Source of the DNA: Planctomicrobium sp051466335
GTDB lineage: Bacteria; Planctomycetota; Planctomycetia; Planctomycetales; Planctomycetaceae
Length of the DNA stretch: 64,000 bases
Direction: 5' to 3'
Assembly: GCF_051466335.1 (NCBI RefSeq)
Contig: NZ_CP195793.1
Location: forward strand, 3,410,001 to 3,474,000
Positions 43,554-53,151 of the stretch are shown piece after piece. The notes beneath the pieces are model-generated. The model was not told the origin of the DNA, ran no database searches, and saw only the letters and a list, made by a program, of their open reading frames with translations. Position numbers and translations under genes: made by a program. How positions within the stretch are numbered: position 1 is the stretch's first letter; each line of letters starts with the position of its first letter.

Positions 43554-44279
43554 CTAACTTCTTCTCAGCATACGAGGCTTGGACAGAATTTCACTCAACA
43601 AAATCGCTTCCCGCACCCCATTTTTCGACCTCATCATTTTCCCCATGCGAGAAGCAGGGGTTTCAGCACGCTGAGTTGTCGAAGCAATGCCCTTCTCTCC
43701 GAACGAATCCGATGAGACAGCGGAAAACGATCCTAGATGCGGCTGAAGGTTGGAGGAAATCTCACTACCGACCTGCCGCGTAACTAAGGGGCTGACACGC
43801 TCCGAACTCGCGAGAGTACGGTTGCCAATTTGTGGTTGCGGCGGTTTGGCAACGGGCTGACTCTGATTTTTCTTTTTTGACTGCTGATTGGGAGCGACAA
43901 CGGATTTACGTTTCGGCTGCTGCTGTTTTGAAGGGCTGGGTCGCTGCCCTCCGTTCTCGACCTTGGGACCACGGCTGACGACTTCGATGCCGTCAGAATT
44001 CTGGTTCGGAAACTGATCCCGCTGGGGCTGTGGTCGTTGTTGTTCCGCTGCCTGGCGGGCCTGAGTGAGGAAGCGTTCAATTTCTTCCTGCACAGACTTC
44101 TGAGCTGGTTTGGGGCGATTCTGGTTCTGTTGATTCGGACGTCGATTCGGCTTTTTCGCACCGGGCTGACTCTGGTTGATCAAATTAATCAACCAGCCAG
44201 CGAACGCGATAACCATAAAGACGCTGAATATGAACGATTCCACAGCAGCGAGCAGTCCGGGAACAGGAAGCATCGGCAT
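43554..44279 (-). CDS. Gln/Asn-rich protein with N-terminal membrane helix
   Basis: 241 residues, 38 bases after floA on the same strand and so probably cotranscribed. One membrane helix (LLAAVESFIFSVFMVIAFAGWLINLINQ, about residues 9-36) is followed by about 150 residues rich in Gln, Asn, Pro, Lys and Arg, almost certainly disordered. The C-terminus carries a short helical motif, VREAILLSEILSKPRMLR, which recurs in planctomycete small proteins. I do not recognise a family. Its place after floA suggests a partner of the flotillin, in the slot where other bacteria place NfeD. Confidence 0.65.
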   Translation of the reverse strand: MPMLPVPGLLAAVESFIFSVFMVIAFAGWLINLINQSQPGAKKPNRRPNQQNQNRPKPAQKSVQEEIERFLTQARQAAEQQRPQPQRDQFPNQNSDGIEVVSRGPKVENGGQRPSPSKQQQPKRKSVVAPNQQSKKKNQSQPVAKPPQPQIGNRTLASSERVSPLVTRQVGSEISSNLQPHLGSFSAVSSDSFGEKGIASTTQRAETPASRMGKMMRSKNGVREAILLSEILSKPRMLRRS

Positions 44280-44317
44280 AGCCGCTCCTCATAAAATTCA
44301 GTGCGAACCGACTCAAA

Positions 44318-45340
44318 CTAACGGGTGGAATTCGGAGATACTTCATCACCGACGCCAGCAATTGCAGCGCGCATCGAGGTATCTGCCTGCACATTCTTCA
44401 ACTCGTAGTAATCCAGCAGTCCGATTTTCCGATCACGGAATGAAGAAGCAATCGCCAAGGGAACTTCGGCCTCGGAGAGAACCACCGCAGCACGGTTCTC
44501 TGTTGTCCGTGCAATCATTTCCTGCTCACGCGCAGCAGCTGCGGCACGACGTTGTTCAGCACGTGCCTGAGCAACTCGCACATCTGCCTCAGCCTGATCC
44601 GCCTGAAGTCGTGCACCGATGTTGTCTCCGACATCGATATCAGCAATATCGATGGAAACAATTTCAAACGACGTTTCTGCTTCCAGCCCCTGATTCAGCA
44701 CGGTTTGCGAAATTCGATCTGGGTTTTCCAACACGGTCTTATAGGACGATGTCGAACCAATCGCCTGCACGATCCCTTGACCAACGCGTGCGATGACGGT
44801 CTCTTCAGTCGCCCCCCCGATCAACTGTTTCAGATTCGTCCGCACCGTCACACGTGCGCGGGCTTTCAATTGAATTCCATCAGCAGCGACGGCATCAAGA
44901 GTGCCCGTTGTCTTCTTGGGATCTGGGCAATCAATCACTTTGGGATAAACACTCGTTCGAACCGCATCCAGAACATCGCGTCCAGCGAGATCAATCGCCT
45001 GGGCCACCTGCCAGTCGAGATCGATCCCGGCGCGGTAAGCTGCAATCAAGGCTCGAATGACATTGGGGACGTTTCCGCCAGCAATATAATGAGCCTGCAG
45101 TGCACGATTAGAAATCTGGTACCGTTCAGTCAGACCCGACTGAACCGCCATGATTTTGCTACGAACGATAATTGCCGGATTCACTTTCTTGATCGACATC
45201 AGAAAGAGATCGACAAAACCGATCCCAGTCCGCGTCATCTTGCACTGAATCCACAGCCCGAAGTATCGCGCGAAGATTGACAACACCACCAGCACCGAGA
45301 TGACGCCAACCAGAAACAGGATGATCCAAAACTTATCCAT
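44318..45340 (-). CDS. floA: Flotillin-like protein FloA
   Basis: 340 residues. One N-terminal membrane hairpin or helix (FWIILFLVGVISVLVVLSIFARYFGL, about residues 4-29), then an SPFH/band-7 domain (about 60-230) with ARARVTVRTNLKQLIGG, and a C-terminal coiled coil (QADQAEADVRVAQARAEQRRAAAAAREQEM). These proteins make membrane microdomains and act in stress response. Bacillus FloA is 331 residues. The start at 45340 agrees with the family. The immediate downstream gene is a Gln/Asn-rich membrane protein and not NfeD. Confidence 0.93.
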   Translation of the reverse strand: MDKFWIILFLVGVISVLVVLSIFARYFGLWIQCKMTRTGIGFVDLFLMSIKKVNPAIIVRSKIMAVQSGLTERYQISNRALQAHYIAGGNVPNVIRALIAAYRAGIDLDWQVAQAIDLAGRDVLDAVRTSVYPKVIDCPDPKKTTGTLDAVAADGIQLKARARVTVRTNLKQLIGGATEETVIARVGQGIVQAIGSTSSYKTVLENPDRISQTVLNQGLEAETSFEIVSIDIADIDVGDNIGARLQADQAEADVRVAQARAEQRRAAAAAREQEMIARTTENRAAVVLSEAEVPLAIASSFRDRKIGLLDYYELKNVQADTSMRAAIAGVGDEVSPNSTR

Positions 45341-45681
45341 TCAACGTCCCTCATTGCTGAGTGTTTGTCTGCATTCTTACGACACACCACAACATCATAT
45401 ATGATTTGTACTTGCGACCGGCTTTGAAGTCAAGTTCCCCCGCCCTGCCCGTGTAAGTGCAGCCCATTATTCTTTGATATTCGCCAATTTCCACCCCTAT
45501 TTGAGTTGAGTGGACGGCTGTATCAAAAACCCTGCTCAAAATTTGACTGCAAGAGGTGTTACGTGCGGTCGAAATTCGTCTCGATTCAATAACCGCATTC
45601 TGATAGGGTCGTCCCGTTCCCAATACCCCCGGCAATCAGAAGCGGAGCCGACGCTGCTCGTCAGACAGTCAAGGATGACCC
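45341..45681. other. Divergent region upstream of floA
   Basis: 341 bases between floA and the 45682 gene, with no gene or hairpin of note. It should contain both promoters. Confidence 0.4.
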
Positions 45682-46602
45682 ATGATCAGTTCCAGAAGCC
45701 AATTTACAGCTCACGATGTCCTGAAGATGTTCATCTTCTCTTGTTTGGCAACGCTGCTGACAGCTTCCTCGACATTCGCAGATGACAATGCGACCTATCT
45801 TCTGAGATATAAATTCGAACCTGATCAGACTGTCCGATACAACGTTAAGTTGGAAGACAGCTACAAAATTCAGGTCGGACTCGACACAGATGAACCGTAT
45901 TCCAAGCAGACATCCGTCAAAAACTATGTTGTCCGGAAAGTGGAAGCGGACGGTTCCGGGATTCTCGAACTTTCGATCGAATCGGTAGACCTCGAAATCT
46001 TCCAGAACAATGAATCATATCATTACAACAGCCTCGTCGACCTCGATCCAAAAGACCAGCCAGTCTTCGAAGCAATGGCGAACCTGATTGGCAGGCCACA
46101 CCTTCAGATCCAAATGTCGACTCGCGGAATTGTCACCGCCTTCAATCCGCTGACACCAGGGGATCAGGTGCCCGATAACCCCGGACAAGTTGCCTTCGAC
46201 GTCTTGCTTCACCTTCCGGAAGAGGCGGTCAAAATCAACGATAGCTGGAAGGAAGACTTTGAACTCCGCATTCCACTCGCTGATTCCACGTTGCGAAAAA
46301 CGATTAAAATGCAGCGTCGTTATACGCTGAAGTCGGTTGAAGGCGATCTGGCAACAATTGATATCCAGACTCGCGTGCTTTCTCCGCTGGACAGCGCTGC
46401 AGAGGAAATCCACTTTCTACGCCGTAAACCTGCTGGAACAGTGGTGCTCGATCTGGATAAGGGAATCCTCGTCTCCAAGTCGCTCAAGCAGGACAATCAA
46501 GTGAGCGGCTTTGAGCAAGGGGCCTCTCTGATGCACTTCCAACAGGAAATTTCAGAGACTCTACACGAAGATCAAAGCAAGTACTTTCCCAAAACCCGCT
46601 AG
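45682..46602 (+). CDS. Secreted protein of unknown function
   Basis: 306 residues from ATG 45682 with AAGGA eight bases upstream. A signal peptide (DVLKMFIFSCLATLLTASSTFA, about residues 12-33) is followed by a mostly beta protein starting YLLRYKFEPDQTVRYNVKLED, with KAGTVVLDL- and SKSLKQD-type strands near the C-terminus. This resembles the unannotated secreted DUF6263-like proteins of planctomycetes, which read as lipid- or ligand-binding beta folds, but I cannot fix the family. A terminator follows at 46681. Confidence 0.65.
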   Translation: MISSRSQFTAHDVLKMFIFSCLATLLTASSTFADDNATYLLRYKFEPDQTVRYNVKLEDSYKIQVGLDTDEPYSKQTSVKNYVVRKVEADGSGILELSIESVDLEIFQNNESYHYNSLVDLDPKDQPVFEAMANLIGRPHLQIQMSTRGIVTAFNPLTPGDQVPDNPGQVAFDVLLHLPEEAVKINDSWKEDFELRIPLADSTLRKTIKMQRRYTLKSVEGDLATIDIQTRVLSPLDSAAEEIHFLRRKPAGTVVLDLDKGILVSKSLKQDNQVSGFEQGASLMHFQQEISETLHEDQSKYFPKTR

Positions 46603-46680
46603 TTCGACGATGCGAGTATCGTCCGATGATAATGTCGTCGTTAACACTTTCAGTGGCTGACAGCGAGTCCAAAAATTCTG

Positions 46681-46714
46681 AGAGCGGACCTGTAAAACGG
46701 GTCCGCTCTTTTGT
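46681..46714 (+). terminator. Terminator
   Basis: A 10-bp stem (46681-46690 with 46700-46709) and TTTTG tail close the 45682 gene. The convergent gene at 46741 may share it. Confidence 0.88.
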
Positions 46715-46740
46715 TGACTGAATACACTTCGCGACCGAGA

Positions 46741-48534
46741 TCACTTCTCGATTTCGTCCGACTCCACAGAAACCTCTGTTGTTTTCAGAATCTTCTTTAC
46801 CGAGATCGGTAGCGTGAGGCTTTCAGGGAGAATCCGGCTCGTCCGAGAATCGTCATCAGGAGAGACTGGCGCTCGTGCCTCACGAGGTCTCAGAGCGAAT
46901 GTGTCGTCACCCAGGCTGATACTGGCGATCCGCATGGAGTTCGTCGCCATTGCTCCCAACGTCACTCCGGGTCGATCTGTTCTAGCATCCGCCAGTTCCG
47001 CGAGGGAGAGCTTCACAATGGTGTCATCCGGATACGTTAGAACCAGCTGGAGATCCTTTTTCGCAATTCTCTGATTCCCTTGCGGCAAGGGGAATGATCG
47101 ATCAGCTGCTCCAGTCGCAAACTTCAGATCGTGATACCCCTTCCCTGCGACAACTGTTGGATCAGCCAGGCGGGTTCCATCCTGCCACGCTTCGACGCGG
47201 GCGAGATGTAGTTGCCACGCATATCCGACTCTCACCAACGTCTGATCGCCAGCAAGCCCGTTACGTGGAAATGCCTCAAGTGACGCCAGAATGTTGTTCA
47301 CGACCAATGGAGGAGCCTGATCGACCCCAACAAGGGTTGCCATCCGCAGCAGCACCGGCGCTGGCAAATGAGCGACAGCCTGCGGATCGTTGAGCATTGC
47401 GAGGACCTTCTTCTCATCCCCAGAGAAGTAGTACAATGATGCTAAAAAGATATGACTCTGCGACTGCTCCAGTTGGACGTCCAGATTTCTCAGTATGGCA
47501 TCCTCGGCATCCGCGATCCGACCACGTCGTTGAAGCACACGCGCTGACATCAGATTCGCTTCCCAGACATCTGTCGAATAGTCGAGAGACTTCTGCGCAG
47601 CGGCAATTGCTCGATCATCGTCCAAATAGTCAAAGATGGCAGCCTGATTGGCCATCGCAGTCGCCAGCAGTTCATCCTTTCGGAAATAACCGGTCCCTAA
47701 GCCTTCGAGCTTTGAATACATCTCGATCGCGACCGGCAGGTTGCCCAATTCCTGCTGAGTTCTCGCGACGTAATACCAATAGGGTGGATAGGCCTCCATA
47801 AAGGCTTCCATGCGTTTCAGCACGCGAAGCCGAACCTCAGGGTCCTTCTCCTGCATGGCGAATTCGAGTTGATCGAGATCATCACCACGGACCAGCCAGC
47901 GATCCGGGATATTCTTTTTCCGTGCGAGCTTCCAGAACGTATCGAGAAACTGGCTGGAGCGTTGCATTACGCTCAACACACGAGTTTTCTCGATCTTGTG
48001 AACATCCATATCTCGCTGGAACACCTGATTCCGGTAATCCCACCAGCTATTCGCACCCGTTCGAACCGCGTTTCCGAACTGAGCCGTCATCAGGTCAGTA
48101 CCAAACGCCACAGCGTCCCAAGTGACTTTGCGACGCATATTCGTCGTGTGGTTCGTCCGCATCATCACTCGCTCTTTCTCAGCGAGACCTGTCTGTCCAA
48201 TCTCGTCCAGCACAGCGGTGTAAAGTACGATGACTTCAGGATCATCGACCTGACCGAGGTTGAGATTGTTGAGGATCTTTTCCTGCTCTTCGATCAGCAC
48301 TGATTCTGACTGATTCTTCCGAATGCGATGGAACGATGCACGACAATAATTGAGCGCGACGGCAGTCTGGCGAGCATCCTGAGGGGGCGGACTCGGCGGG
48401 GCGATCGGAGTTCCGGAAGATGCGGTTGCCAGTGGTGATGATGGAGGAATCGTCTCCTGAGCAATCGCCGTGATTCCCCAACTGCTGAGTACACAGCAGG
48501 CGATCGTCAAAAGGAAAATCTGATTTCGCAACAT
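46741..48534 (-). CDS. Secreted TPR-like protein
   Basis: 597 residues from ATG 48534, where the signal peptide (LRNQIFLLTIACCVLSSWGITAIA) begins; a TTG at 48573 adds 13 residues. After a Pro-rich linker the protein has helical repeats (AIEMYSKLEGLG, AIAAAQKSLDYS, NLMSARVLQRRGRIADAEDAIL) that are TPR-like from about 255 to 385. The C-terminal third has beta strands (RVEAWQDGTRL, QRIAKKDLQLVLTYPDDTIVKLSLAEL). No family is recognised. It is likely a periplasmic protein-protein interaction factor. Confidence 0.7.
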   Translation of the reverse strand: MLRNQIFLLTIACCVLSSWGITAIAQETIPPSSPLATASSGTPIAPPSPPPQDARQTAVALNYCRASFHRIRKNQSESVLIEEQEKILNNLNLGQVDDPEVIVLYTAVLDEIGQTGLAEKERVMMRTNHTTNMRRKVTWDAVAFGTDLMTAQFGNAVRTGANSWWDYRNQVFQRDMDVHKIEKTRVLSVMQRSSQFLDTFWKLARKKNIPDRWLVRGDDLDQLEFAMQEKDPEVRLRVLKRMEAFMEAYPPYWYYVARTQQELGNLPVAIEMYSKLEGLGTGYFRKDELLATAMANQAAIFDYLDDDRAIAAAQKSLDYSTDVWEANLMSARVLQRRGRIADAEDAILRNLDVQLEQSQSHIFLASLYYFSGDEKKVLAMLNDPQAVAHLPAPVLLRMATLVGVDQAPPLVVNNILASLEAFPRNGLAGDQTLVRVGYAWQLHLARVEAWQDGTRLADPTVVAGKGYHDLKFATGAADRSFPLPQGNQRIAKKDLQLVLTYPDDTIVKLSLAELADARTDRPGVTLGAMATNSMRIASISLGDDTFALRPREARAPVSPDDDSRTSRILPESLTLPISVKKILKTTEVSVESDEIEK

Positions 48535-48573
48535 GGAGGCTAACCACGATAGGCGTGACAAGAGAACTGACAA

Positions 48574-49002
48574 CGCTGGTCTGAATAATTTACGCGTCAG
48601 TTGAACCGACTGCAGACTTTGCTTTGCAGATCGCGTGCCTCTTCAACGAAAAGAGATTGAAGTAGCGGTCAGAGAAACTATTCACTCCCCGCAAAAATCA
48701 CCAATCCTACCCACTTCAGTTCACCAGAATGATTCCTACCTGAACTCAACAGCAAAAAGTCCAGTAAACTGAGGGCTGAACAAGTGAGACAGCCGCTTAA
48801 CACGATGAGCGTTCGTGAATCTGAAATTCTCACGAAGATGAAATATTTGCATGCTTGCTTTGAAGATTTCACCGTGTGCCCCAACGGCCCACCCATGAAA
48901 CCGGCACTTTCCGCCGCTAGACATACCCAAGAAGTCCTTGGCGTTCATGCAGGATACCGGGTGACCGGAGAAATCGATTCACCATGCCCCACACCTCATG
49001 AA
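48574..49002. other. Gene-free stretch
   Basis: About 430 bases upstream of the TPR gene and downstream of the next minus-strand gene. A plus-strand frame at 48784 runs into the terminator at 49003 and is rejected. No other structure is evident. Confidence 0.4.
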
Positions 49003-49041
49003 AAAAATGCTGGTTCGAAGCAAATTCGAACCAGCATTTTT
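49003..49041 (-). terminator. Terminator of the Gly/Tyr-rich secreted gene
   Basis: A 17-bp perfect stem (49003-49019 with 49025-49041) and a T run on the minus strand. It is the longest perfect terminator stem I noted in the window. Confidence 0.92.
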
Positions 49042-49087
49042 GACGTATTCGCGTTGGTTGGAAGAACTTTTTGATCTTCCAACTGCA

Positions 49088-49888
49088 TTACTGAGCAGCG
49101 GCTGCATCTTTGTTTTTTTCGTCGGCCACTGCTTCCAATGGAGTTGGACCACCGTTCTTTGCAAACCGGGATTCGTATGCGAGGCTGGAAATGAAATGCT
49201 GACCGGTGATGAACTGGTCGACATCCAGATTGTTGATGTCCTTCTTCAAGACTTCCAACATCTGATTTGTCGCTTTCTCAATCGCAGCATTGTTCGCTGA
49301 CCCCGCTCCACTATCGTCGTCCGTTCGAGCAGCGAACAGCTTATCAATCTCGTAACGACTCTCGTCGAATATCGAATCTCGCAGCACCCCCGGCCATGTA
49401 ATGACGCTGTGCTGACGATCGAACTGTGCAGCGCTCAGTCGATGCGGCGCGGCGCGTTTGGCCATATCCTTTTGATAGGCTTGAATGCGGAGCTTAGCTG
49501 CCTCTGTATTTGCCTGATATTCCTGAGCACGGTCCTGCTGGTAACTGTGCAAGGCGTCCCGCTGCACTTTGAGCGTCGCCAGATACTGTTGATAGGCTTG
49601 CAGATACTGAGATTGAGCCTGGGTGTGTTCAAGTTCGTACTGTCCCTGACTCACTTCCAGCTGACCGAGTCCCTGTGCTGCTGCTCCTAAGCCGATCCCT
49701 GCCCCTTCAGCGACGGTCCCACCGCCCCCCCACCCGAAACCGCCTCCATATGGGTAATAACCGTGATAGGCGTCATAACCATATCGCGGAACGTTCCATT
49801 GAGCTGAGCTTTCCGCACAGTTCAACAGGAAAAGAGATTGTGCAACAGCGAGAGAAACCCAAAGCTGTCGACGCAGGAAGTTATGCAT
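49088..49888 (-). CDS. Secreted Gly/Tyr-rich coiled-coil protein
   Basis: 266 residues from ATG 49888; starts at 49942 and 49948 are also possible. A signal sequence (LRRQLWVSLAVAQSLFLLNCAESSA) contains a lipobox-like LLNC. A Gly/Tyr segment (YGYDAYHGYYPYGGGFGWGGGG) comes next, then a long coiled coil (QLEVSQGQYELEHTQAQSQYLQAYQQYLATLKVQRDAL) and a more ordered C-terminus with LSAAQFDRQHSVITWPGVLRD. The last part recurs in planctomycete secreted proteins of unknown function. No enzyme motif. Confidence 0.65.
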   Translation of the reverse strand: MHNFLRRQLWVSLAVAQSLFLLNCAESSAQWNVPRYGYDAYHGYYPYGGGFGWGGGGTVAEGAGIGLGAAAQGLGQLEVSQGQYELEHTQAQSQYLQAYQQYLATLKVQRDALHSYQQDRAQEYQANTEAAKLRIQAYQKDMAKRAAPHRLSAAQFDRQHSVITWPGVLRDSIFDESRYEIDKLFAARTDDDSGAGSANNAAIEKATNQMLEVLKKDINNLDVDQFITGQHFISSLAYESRFAKNGGPTPLEAVADEKNKDAAAAQ

Positions 49889-50122
49889 GTCATGAGCCAC
49901 AAAAGAGTTTGGGGGAAGTTTATCAGGACGCGATGTAGTCATACTCACATTCTGACACAGTGCATTTTTAATCTACACCAACATTTCCCACAGGTGACGT
50001 CGGAATTTCCGGGAAATCCCCGATTCACCAAAACCTATAGCACTTATAATTGTTAAAGAACAATCTCCGCTTGCCGGCCACGCGTTTTGAGTTCTTAAGG
50101 AACTCTGCACATTCCAATGAAA

Positions 50123-50152
50123 AAGCGAGGCCCTGCCCGAGGAGCCTCGCTT
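50123..50152 (-). terminator. Terminator of the DUF1080/ThuA gene
   Basis: A 9-bp stem (50123-50131 with 50144-50152) followed on the minus strand by TTTTCATTGG, 27 bases after the stop. Confidence 0.85.
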
Positions 50153-50178
50153 CTCTGAACTGAATCTTACCGACGGCT

Positions 50179-51915
50179 TTAACGCAGATCGGAGGGTTTC
50201 AGCTTCTTCTCGTTCCAGTACTCGTTGGACTGTCCGCGGTAAGCATCAGGTTTGTACTCCCCGACGATCTCCACATTTGTCCCGTCCGCTGGAATCTGAT
50301 CACTCAGTCCAAGCAGGAAATAGACGCCGTTTACAAACTCGCGACGAACTCCTTCAATCACAAGATCAGAGGACGCTCCAATGGTTGAGGTCATCGACTT
50401 CCCTGGTTTTCCACCGGGAACTTCAAAGGTCTTCAGCCACACAATCGGCATCAACGGTTTGTTTCGCGAATCATCTGGTTTTGAATCCGTTGGGCGCAGG
50501 CCGTAGTGCAGGTCGTTGTCGTCTCGAGGACCGTCGCGGTGCATGACTTTACCGAGCACAAGCGGCTGAGAGTCGCCGGGCAATGGGAGCCGAACCCCAT
50601 AAACATCTGTTGACCCCCAGATGTCGCCATCCTTGATCCCTCGTAGAATTGGGTGCTCCTGCTGCCCCTCTGCGATCACCCCGTAGGTGCTCTGGGTCAT
50701 ATGATCGCCGTGATGCGTGTGCCATCGCTCACCCAGCACCAACCGACCAAATCCATCCGCCCACTCCTTCTGATCTCCCAGATAGCCGTTTGAGTAGCGG
50801 GCGTAAGGTGCATTCCCCGGAATGTTGAATGCGTGTGTCGCGGTCCGAATTCCGATGACCGGCTTCCCTGTTTTCAGGTAGTCATCGATATGCTGCATCT
50901 GCTCTTCCGGCAGGTTTCGGAAGCGAGTGAAGATGAACATCAAATCTGCTGAATCGAGAGCCTCGAGCCCGGGGATGTTGGTCGTCACATTCGGGTTGAT
51001 GTAACCCGTGTTCGGGTCGATCGCAAACAGAACAGTGCAGTCAAAGCCATGGCGTTCCGAAAGGATCTTTGCGAGTTGAGTGAGAGCCTGCTCGGATCGG
51101 TATTCTTCATCACCGGAAATCAGGACGATTTTCTTCCCCGCTCCCGGACCTTCCTTGCCCTTGAAGAACAGAGTCTGCTCCTCTGTGGAGGCCACTTCCT
51201 GCGAAGGGAGTTCCGTCAGCTGAATATTCTTCCAGCGGATCTGCTTTCCGATCTTCTTGGCGTCATCCCCAATTCCGTGTACCTGCAACGCGATGAACCC
51301 GGACTTGGTCATGTCATCTTTCAAGTCAGCAGCAGGTTTTCCGTTGATCCACGTCTTAATTTCATCGCCATTGGCCTCAATCCGGAAATGATTCCACTCG
51401 TCCTGTTTAAAAGCATTGCGGGCTTCTGCATGTTGATCTCCCACGAGGTTGAAGAGCCATCCTCGTCGCCCTTCATCGTAGATTCCACCGGTCCAGGCGC
51501 GCTCAGAAGGATCGATCTCCACCTGATACCCGTGAACGCGATCTGCCGGGACAGTGGCAGTGATTTTCTCACCTTCCTTACCAGTCCCCTTCCAGACTTT
51601 CTCAGTCGGAAACTGGTTCGATCGAATCTGAATTCCCGAATTCAGTGCCTCATCAACTTTGAAATCCAATTCCAGCACGAAATTGGAATACATCTTGTCG
51701 GTGCTCAGGAAGCTATTGCCAGTATTGGCCACGGATGTTCCAACGATCTCGTCTCCCTCTACGGTGTAGATCGCTTTCCCTCCTCGTTGCGTCCAACCAG
51801 TCAGGTCGTTCCCATTGAACAATGCAACTGCAGATTCATTGGCGAAGACGCCCTGGGATAGAACCAACAGCAGCGACATGAACGCAAGTGGAAGAGTTGT
51901 CCAACAGCGCTTCAT
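50179..51915 (-). CDS. Secreted DUF1080 plus ThuA-like fusion protein
   Basis: 578 residues with a signal peptide (LPLAFMSLLLVLSQGVFA, about residues 8-25). The N-terminal domain is DUF1080 (3-keto-disaccharide-hydrolase/LamG-like jelly roll): ALFNGNDLTGW, EIVGTSV, FVLELDFKVDEALNSGIQIRS and EWNHFRIEANGDEIKTWINGK (about 30-215). A linker leads to a ThuA-like domain (about 260-560), a class-I-amidotransferase-related fold, with KIVLISGDEEYRSEQ, DLMFIFTRFR and GVRREFVNGVYFLLGL. The two domains normally occur separately; together they suggest sugar metabolism outside the cytoplasm. The reaction is unknown. Confidence 0.85.
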   Translation of the reverse strand: MKRCWTTLPLAFMSLLLVLSQGVFANESAVALFNGNDLTGWTQRGGKAIYTVEGDEIVGTSVANTGNSFLSTDKMYSNFVLELDFKVDEALNSGIQIRSNQFPTEKVWKGTGKEGEKITATVPADRVHGYQVEIDPSERAWTGGIYDEGRRGWLFNLVGDQHAEARNAFKQDEWNHFRIEANGDEIKTWINGKPAADLKDDMTKSGFIALQVHGIGDDAKKIGKQIRWKNIQLTELPSQEVASTEEQTLFFKGKEGPGAGKKIVLISGDEEYRSEQALTQLAKILSERHGFDCTVLFAIDPNTGYINPNVTTNIPGLEALDSADLMFIFTRFRNLPEEQMQHIDDYLKTGKPVIGIRTATHAFNIPGNAPYARYSNGYLGDQKEWADGFGRLVLGERWHTHHGDHMTQSTYGVIAEGQQEHPILRGIKDGDIWGSTDVYGVRLPLPGDSQPLVLGKVMHRDGPRDDNDLHYGLRPTDSKPDDSRNKPLMPIVWLKTFEVPGGKPGKSMTSTIGASSDLVIEGVRREFVNGVYFLLGLSDQIPADGTNVEIVGEYKPDAYRGQSNEYWNEKKLKPSDLR

Positions 51916-52201
51916 ACTTCAAGCCTCCCAAAGTTGACCTAAGCGTATCTCACCGTCATCAACGATGACACGTTTCTCTCGCAATCATGAGGCACGAACG
52001 GAATCTAATAACTGATTCTCGCCTGAACATTGATCGTTATTCCGCTGGAACGGCGACCACTCATGTGAATTCGGTGGATAATAACAAATCCCACACAGAA
52101 TCGAATCCTCGCATGCGTCCGGAATGCCACTCAAATATTGGCTATCTCCACAACTGACGCTGCATTTCATGCACAATTCGGCGATTTGCAAGCGATTCTG
52201 T
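51916..52201. other. Intergenic region between the prenyltransferase and DUF1080/ThuA genes
   Basis: 286 bases with no supported gene; presumably the promoter of the DUF1080/ThuA gene. No clear hairpin with a T-tract. Confidence 0.35.
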
Positions 52202-53104
52202 TCAGCTGCGAGGGAAGAGGGCAATATCGATCACTGCAGCCAGAAAGAGTCCGATGCTGATAATGGCGTTCACGTGAAAGAATGCAGTGTTGACACGAGT
52301 CAGATTCTCGGGACGAACCAATGAGTGTTCGTACACAAGCAATAGACTGACAGCGATCAGCCAGACCAGAAAAACCGGTCCCAACCCAGAGACAATCCAG
52401 AAGACAAACAGGCACACAATGGTGCAAAGGTGACTGATGAACGCGAGCCGAAGTGCATTCTTCACGCCAAGCCGTGCAGGGAGCGAATTCAGATTCTTCG
52501 ACTGATCAAATTCGACATCTTGAGTTGCATACAGGATGTCGAATCCGCCGACCCAGAAGAAAACAATGGCTGCCAACCAAAGCGGAGTTGCACTGACAGC
52601 TCCCGTGATGGCAATCCAGGCAGCGACCGGAGACATCATCAAGGCAGCACTCAACCAGTAATGACAAAACGAAGTCCAGCGTTTGGCGTAAGAGTACCCC
52701 AGAAGAAACAACATTACCGGGATCGAAAGCAGCAGTGGCAATTGATTGGGCTGGAAAAGCAGCGTCGATGCGACGAAGCACATAACACAAATCAGTGTGA
52801 ATCCAGCCACAAAAGGGACAGAGAGTTTCCCGGCGGGAATGTGTCTCTGAGCGGTTCGCGGATTCGCGGCGTCAAAATCCCGGTCAACTAACCGATTGAA
52901 CGCCATCGCCGCTGCGCGGGCAAACACCATACACAGCAGAATCCCGATCAGGTGCGTCAGCTGAAACGGCACGACCCGCCATGCAAGTGCTGCGGAGAGC
53001 AACGCGAAAGGGAGCGCGAAAACGGTGTGGCTGAACCGGATCAAACCCAGAACGTCAACGAATTTCTGATAGAACGACCGCCCCGTAATGGCCTGAGAAT
53101 TCAT
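52202..53104 (-). CDS. UbiA-family prenyltransferase (UbiA/MqnP type)
   Basis: 300 residues, integral membrane with about eight helices. The two Asp-rich catalytic motifs are present: AFNRLVDRDFDAANPRT near 68-84 and DILYATQDVEFDQSKNLNS near 189-207. Such enzymes join a polyprenyl chain to an aromatic ring; UbiA uses 4-hydroxybenzoate and MqnP the futalosine-pathway intermediate. Planctomycetes generally use the futalosine route, so MqnP is plausible; no mqn genes are in view. A 47-base gap from the upstream gene suggests one transcript with ruvB. Confidence 0.87.
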   Translation of the reverse strand: MNSQAITGRSFYQKFVDVLGLIRFSHTVFALPFALLSAALAWRVVPFQLTHLIGILLCMVFARAAAMAFNRLVDRDFDAANPRTAQRHIPAGKLSVPFVAGFTLICVMCFVASTLLFQPNQLPLLLSIPVMLFLLGYSYAKRWTSFCHYWLSAALMMSPVAAWIAITGAVSATPLWLAAIVFFWVGGFDILYATQDVEFDQSKNLNSLPARLGVKNALRLAFISHLCTIVCLFVFWIVSGLGPVFLVWLIAVSLLLVYEHSLVRPENLTRVNTAFFHVNAIISIGLFLAAVIDIALFPRS

Positions 53105-53151
53105 GACGCTGCCGAAAACTCTTTCGATGAAAGTTGTGAATGATGACGCGA

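Noticed and set aside
45351..45635. Minus-strand frame of 94 codons upstream of floA
   Set aside because: It lies in the divergent promoter region and has no coding character.
48784..49074. Plus-strand frame of 96 codons
   Set aside because: It reads straight through the 17-bp terminator at 49003 and has no ribosome site.
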